This document shows, piece after piece, positions 1-8,467 of a DNA stretch of 21,868 nucleotides. Each line of letters begins with the position of its first letter. Position 1 is the stretch's first letter. The stretch is from Pigoraptor vietnamica. Its lineage: Eukaryota; Opisthokonta; Filasterea. Both the position numbers and the translations under genes were made by a program. The stretch lies in assembly GCA_943704525.1 (NCBI GenBank), contig CALSCQ010001396.1, forward strand, positions 1 to 21,868. The letters are read 5' to 3'. The notes under the pieces are model-generated. The model was not told the origin of the DNA. It did no database searches and worked only from the letters and a program-made list of their open reading frames with translations.

Positions 1-145
1 ACACCCCCCTCCTCTCCCCACCCCACCTAAAAAAAAAGGAAAAAAAAAGAAACTTACTCCCACACACACACGTAAACACGCGCGTTACGAATGCGGGGGT
101 AATGAATGGCGTTTTTGCGTGCGCACGTTGTGATGCGGCAAGCAA
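1..145. other. Low-complexity left edge, no gene seen
   Basis: Pyrimidine-rich and A-rich runs are followed by a short CA tract near 60-72. No open frame with coding character is seen on either strand. It may be the 3' flank of the degenerate gene copy that follows. Confidence 0.5.
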
Positions 146-149
146 ACAG

Positions 150-1080
150 GGTAGAAAGTCTGACCCCCATGGCAATTTGCCATTCCCGTCGCGTTAAGCG
201 TCGCAACATAGACAAATGACAGCAAAATGTCACGTTCATTGACGGTTGCACACGAATGCTCAGTTCAGATTACAGCAATTCAATTTCCCCGACTGCAGCC
301 GGCATTTTCGGGACTATTACAGAAACGCAGAACGCACGAAATTCTTCGACAAGGCCGGCGCAAATAATAAAAACTCGACGATGTATGGTGGGCGATTCTC
401 TCACATTAAAAGGAACTTCATATGCACAGATGCAAAGCAGTTGAGAGCAGAGAAATGAGATACTGAGCGTCACTTGCGCACCGCATCCTCACAAGACTCA
501 AAGACCGACAAAGTCGCGGCGTGGGAACACCGGCATTTGCAATCGATACTTGCAACTCACCGCAGTCATAGCGCCTTGACCGCGTTGCATCATTTTGTCT
601 CCCACGTCCAAGGCAGAGCTTCAGTTCGCAGACGCGGTCAAAACAGACGCCATCTGTTTGGGCCCCGACGGCACTCACGCAAACGCCGTCGTGGGCCGGC
701 AATATTTCCCGCGGGGGCGACGCACTGAGCGTGTAGGATTCCGCGACACGCGACTCTCGCCTTTTCAATTCGGAGGCGCAAAAGAGCCATCTTTTCGCCG
801 CACCGATTGGGCGCTCCGACATCGTCATAGCGCTCGCGGGGTGCGACGGAGAGTACTGCTCCTCAAAAGCGCGCTTCCTGGTTGTTGCGCGTCAATATTC
901 AAAGCGCGAACACGCGAGTCGGTGATTGATTTTGCGTCGCCGAGTGAAAACGGCAGAGTCGGTGCGTCGCGAGTGAAAACGGCAGAGTCGGTGCGTCGCG
1001 AGTGAAAACGGCAGAGTCGGTGCGTCGCGAGTGAAAACGGCAGAGTCGGTGCGTCGCGAGTGAAAACGGCAGAGTCGGCC
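150..1080 (-). pseudogene. Degenerate copy of the orphan gene at 2048-3113
   Basis: This stretch aligns in order with 1905-3055: the segment ending each copy (AGAAACGCAG near 320 and AGAAACGCAA near 2052), the shared CACAGATGCAAAGCAG block (425-440 and 2465-2480), the splice donor context coding for MTA just before gtgagt (about 550-565 versus 2592-2600), and the block with the FSL-D-A-x-SI motif (about 905-955 versus 3003-3045). It is shorter than the other copy inside the intron and second-exon region, and no continuous reading frame survives, so it is called a broken paralog. The part matching the acidic first exon is interrupted by a 29-bp tandem array. The two copies are clearly diverged in sequence, so the duplication is not recent. 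Whether the family is a host gene family or was spread by an element cannot be told here. Confidence 0.6.
942..1078. repeat. 29-bp direct tandem repeat, about 4.7 copies
   Basis: Four complete, essentially identical units start at 942, 971, 1000 and 1029, followed by a partial unit to 1078. Each begins GAGTGAAAACGGCAGAGTCG. A related diverged unit lies just before (about 916-941), and the homologous place in the other copy (about 3005-3045) has a single unit. The array therefore looks like a local expansion of a segment that was once coding. There are no spacers, so it is not a CRISPR-like array. Confidence 0.9.
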
Positions 1081-1198
1081 CAAATCACCGCCGTGCGAAC
1101 AATAATTTGGCTCGGCTGGCCGACTGTGATTTGCAAAGTGGAATCAATGGCGCACAGCCGCGCACGGCGCTGATGACGCGGCCGCGGCCGCCGCCGCA

Positions 1199-1820
1199 AT
1201 GCCGCCGGCTGCACTCGGCGATGGCAACCCGATCGACTACTTACATCGCAGTAATCAACTTGCCAACACTCGGCGTGCCGCCGCCTGCCACTTGCAGCAG
1301 TTTTCCGAGCTGAATCTGCCAGGTCCCGACGCCGGCCAGCAGCCAGCTGACTGGATGGCGGTCGCCGCGTCAGCACTTAGGTTCACCGACATGGCGAATT
1401 CAGTAACGGCTGACGTCTCATTCAACTGCAACTCGCTGTCCCATGATGGGGAGCCTAACACCGGTGCTGTTGCGAACGCTGGTCAGCCGTCTGCAGTCGG
1501 CACAGTCAACCGTCGCCATATTCGAGAGGTGGGCTTGGCCAACTGGCTCTCGGCCGTAGTTGTTGGCAGTGCTCGCCGGCGTCTACCCACTGCGTACTCT
1601 CAATGGAGAATGTCTGAGTTTGCAGCTGCCTGTATATTCCGATTATGCTGACAAACGCGCCACTATTCACCGCGGTTGGGCCGCCGGGTGGCTGCCACAC
1701 CTTCGCTGGTGCCTGGCGAGCTTCTTCTCGACATACTCACTCGCAATGTGAATGCACTGGTCAATCGTGAACACCTCTCTGTCACGCGAGAGACCATCGC
1801 CAATGCTTTTGGAAGAGAAT
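1199..1820 (+). other. Coding-like but scrambled plus-strand remnant
   Basis: Three stretches of protein-like character lie in succession in different plus-strand frames: one from 1199 to about 1530 (begins MPPAALGDGNPIDY), one around 1563-1670 (contains GVYPLRTLNGECLS) and one around 1690-1820 that ends in a stop (contains ELLLDILTRNVNALVNREH). No consistent pair of splice sites links them, so this is either a decayed gene or element or one with introns I cannot place. No family is recognised. The alternative that these are chance open frames in GC-rich DNA cannot be excluded. Confidence 0.3.
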
Positions 1821-2047
1821 GAAGCCGGTCACGTCGGCGGAAACCACGCAGCAAGAGCCATGGCGCGATGCGTCTACACATTAAAAGCCCAGAAATGGCG
1901 AAACAGTGAATAAGTCGCATTCCGTTTCCCCATTTACCAATTCGATTCCGTCGTGTTTAATGTCGCAAGATAGACAATGACGGCGCCGGACATGCCGCTT
2001 CCATTGGCGTTGCACGCGAGCGCTCGGTTCAGTTCTACTCGGCACCA

Positions 2048-3113
2048 TTACAGAAACGCAATACGCCAGAATTCGTCGACAACTTCGTCAAGAGCAGTTC
2101 TGGCTGCCTTGCTCCCGCGACAGCCGGGCTGCAACACACAATACACCATCTCGACGACATGGTCGGCGATTCTCTTGCGTGCGGTGAGGAGATCGATATT
2201 GCCATTGTCCACTCCACGGCGAAGAAGACGTACGCCTTCGAGACAGCAGTCACGGCGCCTCTTCAACTTCTGACGCTGTGCCTGTTAGCAGCAGCAATTC
2301 TCATCAGTATTCACAGTTTTGGTGTGCTTTCACCGAACGAACGAAAGTGCCACACATTCACAGACAACAACGCACACAATCAACTGACAACGCACACAAT
2401 GCATAGTCAATTGAATCACACTTCAATGCCAGTCGACATCATAGGACGAAACGTCATACCACGCACAGATGCAAAGCAGTGGAGAAAGCAGAGAGATGCG
2501 AGAGGTTGCACGGCACGCGCCGCGTCCTCATAAAACCCAAAAGACTGACAAAGCGCGAACGTTGGATTACATTGGATGGCAAGCGAAAGAGACTCACCGC
2601 AGTCATTGGACCTTGACGCACTCTCTGCGCTCTGAGCCGCTCGTAGAGACCTGTTGCACCGTTGTGGCCTGTTGCACGGTTGTGGCCGTCGCCAGCGTTG
2701 GGCGAAACGTGATGCACGCCATATTCGGAGCCGGCAGTCACACTGACGCCGTCGAGCACCGGAAGAGGGCCAAAAACTTCAGCGGGGGCGACGTTTGGAG
2801 CGTTCAGGGTCCCCCCATAGTCCCCTATCGCGTCGCCTTCCAAGCCGCTGAAAGCGGACGCGCTAACGAGTGCGTTCTCATCGCACGAAGTGTGCGCGAC
2901 GGCATCGTCGTTGACTTGGCCATCGCTCGCGGGAGGCGACGGAGGGTAATTTTCCTCGAGAGGCCAAGTGCCCTTGTTGTCGACGGCACACTCAAACGAG
3001 AGCGCGAAGTCGGAGATGGATTCTGCGTCGTCGAGTGAAAAAATTTCGTGATTGTCGATTGCCAGCAGCAGCGCGTCGTCGACGTTGTGGTGATCCGCGT
3101 CGTGGCCGTCCAT
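2048..3113 (-). CDS. Orphan two-exon gene, 249 aa, unknown function
   Basis: Exon 1 is 3113-2598 (172 codons, starting MDGHDADHHNVDDALLLAI) and exon 2 is 2281-2048 (77 codons plus TAA). The donor (gtgagt) and acceptor (ctgctaacag) are canonical and join in phase 0, giving one continuous frame, which is the main support for a real gene. The first exon encodes an acidic, Ser/Asp-rich region (contains IFSLDDAESISDFALSFE) and later a short Gly/Asn/His/Thr repeat. The end of exon 1 and exon 2 are basic and probably helical (YERLRAQRVRQG, then AQRQKLKRRRD), ending WRIAFL. No domain, signal peptide or membrane segment is recognised. An acidic N-terminus plus basic helical C-terminus would suit a nuclear protein, but this is only a guess. 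The frame is open upstream of 3113, so the start is uncertain. A broken second copy lies at about 150-1080. Confidence 0.5.
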
Positions 3114-3163
3114 TGATTTGACCCGCGGCGCGTGGCGGTGGTGGTGGGGGTTAGGCGGCCTAC

Positions 3164-3479
3164 CGAGGCGATTTGCGGCCGTGCCGATTGAACTGGGCGA
3201 GGCGATCGCGGCCGTGCGGATTTCGGGCGCGGCTGCAGTGGTCGAGCACGTCTCTTTTTTCTTATCAGATTTTTTTTTTATTTCATAAAAAATCATCCCA
3301 TTCCAAATCCCATTCAGTCGTTTGGTCGGTAACCCCCACGACCACTGCCACGTGCGCGTGCGGCCCGTCTCCGCTTCGTCCGCGACGCCGTGCTCGACCG
3401 ACCACTGCAGCCGCGCCCGAAATCCGCACGGCCGCGATCGCCTCGCCCAGTTCAATCGGCACGGCCGCGATCGCCTCGC
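3164..3479. repeat. Fold-back inverted repeat with internal 33-bp tandem repeats
   Basis: The left arm 3164-3250 is the near-exact reverse complement of 3389-3479, apart from a 4-base duplication (GACC) near 3398 and a few changes in the outer part. The loop is about 138 bp and contains a T-rich run (about 3255-3292). The right arm is extended by a second copy of a 33-bp unit (units at about 3427-3459 and 3460-3492), and a degenerate extra unit is visible at the outer end of the left arm. It sits about 50 bp upstream of the orphan gene's start. It could be a short fold-back element or the product of a local inversion-duplication; no target-site duplication was recognised. Confidence 0.8.
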
Positions 3480-3549
3480 CCAGTTCAATCGGCACGGCCG
3501 CGACTGACTCCCCGTGCTCGACCACTGCTGCTCGGAGCGCACGGCGGCG

Positions 3550-4390
3550 CCCGTCGGGCGGCGGAGTATCACCTCGAGCACTGCTTGCGCCAATTCGAGT
3601 CGCTGATTGGCGCGATCCACTGCGACGACCTCTTTTTTGCAGTCACGGCGGGTGCCGTGTTGGTCCGGTGAAGGAACTCACGAACGCCATTCTTGCAGAA
3701 CGGCCGAAGGTCGGGAAGACGGCGGCGCGCCTGGCGATCATCCGCGAGCGGGCGCCGGAGGTATGCTGCCGGGCGATCTGGAATGCGGAGAAGGCTCGAT
3801 CTGCGCATTTTTCTCGAGAGGGGGCGCGACATGTGCTTCGGGTGGGTTTGCGGCTCCGGTGTTGCTGCTTGTTTGCTCGTTTGGCTGTGTGCGCCCCACA
3901 TTGTCTTGCCAAGAATTAACGCGACATTCGAGTGTGCATGCCCCATTTGTTCTTGTTTGCGCTAATCGCATGTGTGCCACGCCCAGGCACGATTTCTTGG
4001 CGAGCGAGTCTATGCCGAGAGACCTGGCGGCCGAGATCGCGCATTGCGAGGCGGAGCTCCTGTCCATTGTCGACGAGGAGACAAGGGCGCGAGTGGCTGA
4101 TGGGCCGCCGGCTGTGGAACTGCAGCATCGGGCATGTGCATGCCGGCACTGAGGCGCCAGCAATCACTGCAGGTTCAGGTGCTGAAGGCGGACATGCGCC
4201 TGCGCTGAAGGCGGTAGCTGCCGGCGTGGGCACGGTGCGCGCTGCCGTGCGGCGAGGGGAGCATACTGTGTGCAGCCGCAAGGTGCTTCAGTGCATCGCG
4301 CAAGACCACCTGCGCCTCCCTGCCCAGGGGCGGTTGATGAGGGCCGCCATCGCCGCTTCAATCATGGCGAAGTCGACGAAGATGACATGA
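3550..4390 (+). other. Coding-like plus-strand fragments, unidentified
   Basis: Several protein-like patches occur in different plus-strand frames: around 3562-3670 (contains EYHLEHCLRQFESLIGAIH), around 3668-3840 (contains KELTNAILAERPK and IIRERAPEVCCRAIWNAEKA) and around 4010-4150 (contains MPRDLAAEIAHCEAELLSIV). The second patch loosely recalls the region before the catalytic domain of MULE-type DNA transposases, but there is no catalytic domain and the resemblance is weak. Putative splice sites do not give a continuous frame. I regard it as a possible remnant of a gene or DNA element and cannot assign a function. Confidence 0.25.
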
Positions 4391-4818
4391 GGGGCTGTGC
4401 AATAGAATGGCGGCTTGTTTAGCAGAGGACCGTTGGCGTTCGCTCGTGCGTTGCGTTGCGTATTCAGTGGAAGATCTTCGCAAAACGTCCCGTTAATTAA
4501 CATATTTTGCGGCGTCACAATGACGCCACGATTCCTTGGACACATCACAGACTTGGCTTTTCGTACCGCATTTGTACCAAAATTTTGGCGGATGTTCAAA
4601 TCAATGTGTCGGATCGAGTCTGGCGTTCCATTTTAGCACGGCTCACGTTCGCGGCTGTTGGCGTTTTGTTTTGGTCGCCAACACGGCATGCATCTCTTTT
4701 ACCCTTCAGCAGTTTACCGAAGACTTTGTTGCTGTTCGTTTACCGACAGAAGCCGCTCGCTGCGCGTGTGCTGTGCTGGCGGTGCTGTTCTCTGCGCCGG
4801 TTGGCAAGGGGCGCGAGA
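4391..4818 (+). promoter_or_regulatory. Upstream region of the TOCA-like gene
   Basis: No gene is seen in this stretch. It must hold the promoter and 5' leader of the gene starting at 4819. An AT-rich spot (TTAATTAACATATTTTG, about 4493-4509) is the only obvious compositional feature; no convincing TATA or initiator can be assigned. Confidence 0.35.
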
Positions 4819-5075
4819 ATGGCTTCCTGGGGAGAGGACCTTTGGGTACGTTTGATGGGCACCTCTTGTGTGTTGTGCGCAAGACTGCGTTGGCGCTTGT
4901 TATGCGTTGTTTGACATCTGCTTTCAGTTGTGGTTGCATTGTCACACTGTTTGCGTGTGCCTATGTTGTGTGTGTTGGCGTGTGCTGCGTGGAAGTCCTG
5001 TGACCATCCTTGTTCTGTGTGCGTCTTTGCTGCGTTGGCACGTCGAGTGCGCATGTGCGCGTCGATGAGTTTTTG

Positions 5076-5106
<31 letters not shown>

Positions 5107-8100
5107 CGGGTGTGTGTGCGTGTGTGCGTGCGTGCGTGCCTGTACTCGCACGCGTGTGAGTGCAGTGACGACACTGGAGTACCGACAGCTGAGCGATGAG
5201 AACACTCTTAGGACCAATATGACGCCATTGCGGCGCACACGCAAGACGGCATCGACTTCGCGGAGAAGGTCGGAAACTTTGCACGCGCGCGCGCCAAGAT
5301 TGAGATTGAGTACGGCAATGCGCTCCGCAAGCTTACCAAGCAGTACCAGTCTGAGCGCGTGTACAAGACCAAGAATCCTGACGATGAGACGCCGTGAGTA
5401 GCGCGGGAAGGCGTTGTGAAGCTGTGCTCGAAGGGGAGGGCGTACGTGCGTGTGCGTGTGTGCGTGTGTGCGTGTGTGCGTGTGTGTGGTGTGTGCCTGT
5501 GTGTGGTGTGGGGAACGGTGTGCGAGTAGAGATATAGTTTGCGGCTTGCGTATCTGAGCGTGTTAGTTCCACTTCATGAGTTTTGAACATGTTCCGACTC
5601 TATCGGTGTTTGCACCAGGACGACTGTGAAGGCGTGGCAGACGCTGCTTTCCGAATCGGACGACATTGCGAAGCAGCACGAGGCCATCGGAGAAACGCTC
5701 GCGGCGCAGCTCGTCGAGTCGTTCAAGACGCTCGTCAAGGACAAGTCTGCCGACAGGAAGAAGGTGCGTATGTGTGTGTGTGTGCGTGCGTGCGTGCGTG
5801 GGTTGCATTGGATGATAATTTCATGGCTGGCATGCATGTTATGGCTTTGGCTGTGTGTCGGGTACGTCGGCGGTTACGGTCACTCCCGGCTGACTTGGCG
5901 GGTTTCCGCGTGGCAGATACTCGCGGAGGGCGCAAAGCTGCAGGCGAACCTGAAGCGCCAGATGGAGGACCTTGAGAAGGTCAAGCAGAAGTACGAGAAG
6001 TGCTGCAAGGAGGCCGAGGTCGCCCACCAGACGTTCTCCAAGGCCGACAAGGAGCTCAACATCAAGAAGAGCGACGTCGACAAGGTCCGTGTGTTCGCAG
6101 CGTGGCCGTCCTGTGTGTGCGTGGGCTCGTCTTGTGTGTGCTTTGGCTCTTGAAGGTCCGTGTGTTCACAACGTGGCAGTCTTATGTGTGCGCTGGCTCG
6201 TCTTGTGTGTGCGTTAGCTCTTCAAGGTCCGTGTGTTCACAGCGTGGCCGTCTTGTGTGCGCGTTATCTCTTGTTGGGTGTTGAATCGGCTCTGTGTGCG
6301 TGGAAACGTGGACGGTCGTGCAACCCTTTTAGGCTGTCATAGCTTTCTCTGCGGTTTATTTCGTAACATGTACGAGTTACACACGCTGGGAGTGCATGTA
6401 GCCGCACACGCGACTTGCGTGCGTGGAACTGCATGCATTTGTGCAGGTGACCATTTTCTTACCGCCTTTCGGATTTGCGTTTTATTTTATTTTCCGCAGC
6501 TCAAGAACGCGGCGCAGCAGAAGAAGCAGCTGGCGGACGAGGCCAACAACGACTACCTGCTGTGCGTCGACAAGACGAACTCGGTCCGCCAGGGCTTCTA
6601 CTTCACCGAGATGCCCCAAGTGATGAACGTGCGTATCGCTGTCGCGGGCGCGCCACGTGGCATGGTTGTCCCCGCAGTCGAAGGAAATCCTTGGGCCAGC
6701 AGTCTGAGATTGTGAACCGTCTGGAAGAAAATCCTTGGGCCAGCACTTTGAGATTGTGTTCGTTCTGCGGTTGTGTTCCCTTTCTCTCCATCGCACCCTT
6801 CCCTTTCCCAATCGACGGCATTTTAACGCATCCCTCTCCTGTCCGCCCGTCGCCTTTGTGTTGCAGGCCTTGCAGGCGATGGACGAGGACCGCGCGAGCC
6901 AAATGTCCAAGCTGTTCGTGTCGTACTCTGAGATTGAGCGCGGCACGCTGGGCATCATCACGACGTGCCTCAACAACATTCGTGACGCCGCGGAGCACAT
7001 CGACCCAAGCGGCGACTCGCAGCTCTTCATGGAGGACCACAAGAGTGGCTTTGCGCCCCCGGGCGACGTCCAGTACCAGGAGTACGGCAAGCCGCAAGTG
7101 GTGGGTGTTAACCGAATGCCGCGCGTGACGCAGAAGGGGTTCGGGCGGCTTTCTTCTCAGTGCGTGTGTTTACGTCGTATAGACGATTGTCGAAGGACAT
7201 TGTCGTTGTCGTCTAATCAATTCGCCCGTGCGTGTGTGTTTTTCCCGCAGGCTGCTCCCCAGAGCAACGCCCAGATGCGCCGCGTGGGCTCTGGCCAGCC
7301 GAAGCCGAAGGGCATCTTTGGGTTTGGCAAGAAAAAGGTCCGTTTTGTGGCTTGTGCCGTGCTGGGTCGCTGCGTTGTCTCGTTGCGATCGCACGCGGCA
7401 GTTATATCCAAGTCACACGATGGTCCCTCCACTGATCCCGCCACTGGTCCCTCACAATTGTCTCCACTTTCAAAGTCAGCTATTTCGTCTTTTTTTTTTT
7501 TTTTTTACAACATTTTGATTCATCTCGGCTAATGTGTGGTTTGCATGCACGCCTGTGTGCGTGGCGCGTATGCAGGAGGAGGAGCGCGACGACTTCGGCA
7601 ACCTTCCCCCGGAGAAGCGCAAGAAGAAAATCAAGGAGAAGATTAGCGAGCTCCAGGCGGAAATTGACAAGGAGAAGAAGGGCCGCACAGGCATGGACCA
7701 CATGATGGAGGTGGGAACGCGTGTTTTTTTTTTTTTCCGTCAAATTGCAGCATATTCAACCCGATCCTCGTGAGCGCCCGACTCATGCAGCTCTTGTTGC
7801 TTTTTTGCAGGTGTACTCGTCGAACCCGAAGCTCGCCGACGAGAAGGCCATGCTCGATCTCCGCCAGCAGCTCGGCGACAGCGACAAGAAGCTGGAGAAG
7901 CTCAACTTTGAGCTGTACAAGTACCAGTGCTACCTGGAGGCCCTCGACTCGACCATGACGGGGACGGCGAGCCCGCAGGCTTCGCGCCCCGGCTCGTCCA
8001 ACCTGCTCGATGCCTCAGCCGCCGACGCCGCCATTGCGCAGGGCCCGGTGGACGACTACTCACAGCCCGCTGCTGCGCCCGCGGCTGCTGGAGGGGAGTT

Positions 8101-8278
8101 TACGTCGGTGGGCGAGTGCCGCGTGCTGTACGACTTTACGGGCGCGAATGAGGGAGAGATGACCGTGTATGCCGGAGAAACGCTTGTCGTCGTCGAGAGG
8201 GACGGCAGCGGATGGGTGCGCACGATGCGCGGCGACGACACGGGCTATGTTCCCGAGACGTACATTGAGTTTCTGTGA
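4819..8278 (+). CDS. F-BAR/HR1/SH3 protein of the CIP4/FBP17/TOCA-1 family
   Basis: Nine exons join in frame: 4819-4845, 5212-5393, 5619-5763, 5917-6084, 6500-6628, 6867-7100, 7251-7337, 7576-7710 and 7811-8278, giving 524 aa. All introns are GT-AG. The start MASWGEDLWDQYD matches the N-terminus typical of the family. Residues 1 to about 265 form the F-BAR domain (coiled helices rich in Lys/Glu, e.g. IEIEYGNALRKLTKQY). Residues about 325-410 form the HR1 helical hairpin (DDFGNLPPEKRKKKIKEKI ... LHKY-like ELYKYQCYLEALD), and 466-524 an SH3 domain (RVLYDFTG, GSGWVRT, GYVPETYIEFL). In the family, F-BAR bends PIP2-rich membrane, HR1 binds GTP-Cdc42-like GTPases and SH3 recruits N-WASP and dynamin; the same is inferred here. 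A low-complexity Ala/Pro/Ser linker precedes SH3. It is convergent with the REEP gene. Introns 1-4 are GT-rich. Confidence 0.94.
5075..5140 (+). repeat. GT-rich tract in TOCA intron 1
   Basis: Imperfect (GT)n/(GTGC)n lies inside intron 1 (4846-5211) and reads GU-rich in the sense RNA. Similar tracts fill intron 2 (5444-5511) and the first 40 bases of intron 3 (5764-5802, directly after the donor). Confidence 0.9.
6082..6275 (+). repeat. 71-bp tandem repeat that copies the intron 4 splice donor three times
   Basis: Starting at the last codon of exon 4 (AAG) a unit of 71 bp is repeated: AAGGTCCGTGTGTTC occurs at 6082, 6153 and 6224, and the third unit is partial. Every copy thus carries the same AAG|GTCCGT donor context. 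The first donor (6085) keeps the F-BAR frame. Because 71 is not a multiple of three, and the frame reads a TGA at 6151-6153 just before the second donor, use of either downstream donor would truncate the protein. Confidence 0.85.
6680..6758 (+). repeat. Two-copy 44-bp tandem duplication in TOCA intron 5
   Basis: The segment containing AATCCTTGGGCCAGCA and GAGATTGTG occurs at about 6680-6714 and again at 6724-6758, with a few differences. It lies wholly inside intron 5 (6629-6866). Confidence 0.75.
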
Positions 8279-8420
8279 GCGTGCTGCGTTGTGGTCCGTT
8301 TGCGTTGCCGGCGCGCACTAAAGTGGGGTTTGCCGACTTCTTGCACATACCGACTGGCTCTGTCCACATCAGGAGAGCCAAAGGACAGAAACCGCCGCAC
8401 ACACAAACGCACACCATACC

Positions 8421-8426
8421 ATTAAA
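8421..8426 (+). terminator. Possible poly(A) signal of the TOCA-like gene
   Basis: ATTAAA lies 143 bases after the stop codon, in the 189-bp gap between the two convergent genes. It is the only polyadenylation-like hexamer seen there in sense orientation; the assignment is by position only. Confidence 0.3.
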
Positions 8427-8467
8427 AAGTCGATTGTTCATTCTCCAACACCCTTTTGCAGTCCACA

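Noticed and set aside
942-1078. CRISPR-like array
   Set aside because: The units are contiguous with no spacers, in a eukaryotic setting.
825-1376. 183-aa minus-strand frame through the 29-bp array
   Set aside because: The repeat produces an open frame by chance, with a 29-residue protein period made by reading the array in three frames in turn.
2454-3620. 388-aa uninterrupted minus-strand frame as a single-exon gene
   Set aside because: It runs through the fold-back repeat upstream and past a good splice donor downstream. The two-exon model ending at 2048 gives a more protein-like C-terminus.
3173-3919. 248-aa plus-strand frame across the inverted repeat
   Set aside because: Much of it is translation of the inverted and tandem repeats; only the part after about 3668 has protein-like character.
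4740-5284. Thr/His-rich minus-strand frames
   Set aside because: They are translations of (CA)n/(GT)n microsatellite in TOCA intron 1.
7081-7250. Alternative donor at CAA|GTGGTG for TOCA exon 6
   Set aside because: GTG|GTGGGT keeps phase 0 to the next exon (AAPQSN) and fits the consensus as well; the other would shift the frame only if the acceptor also changed.
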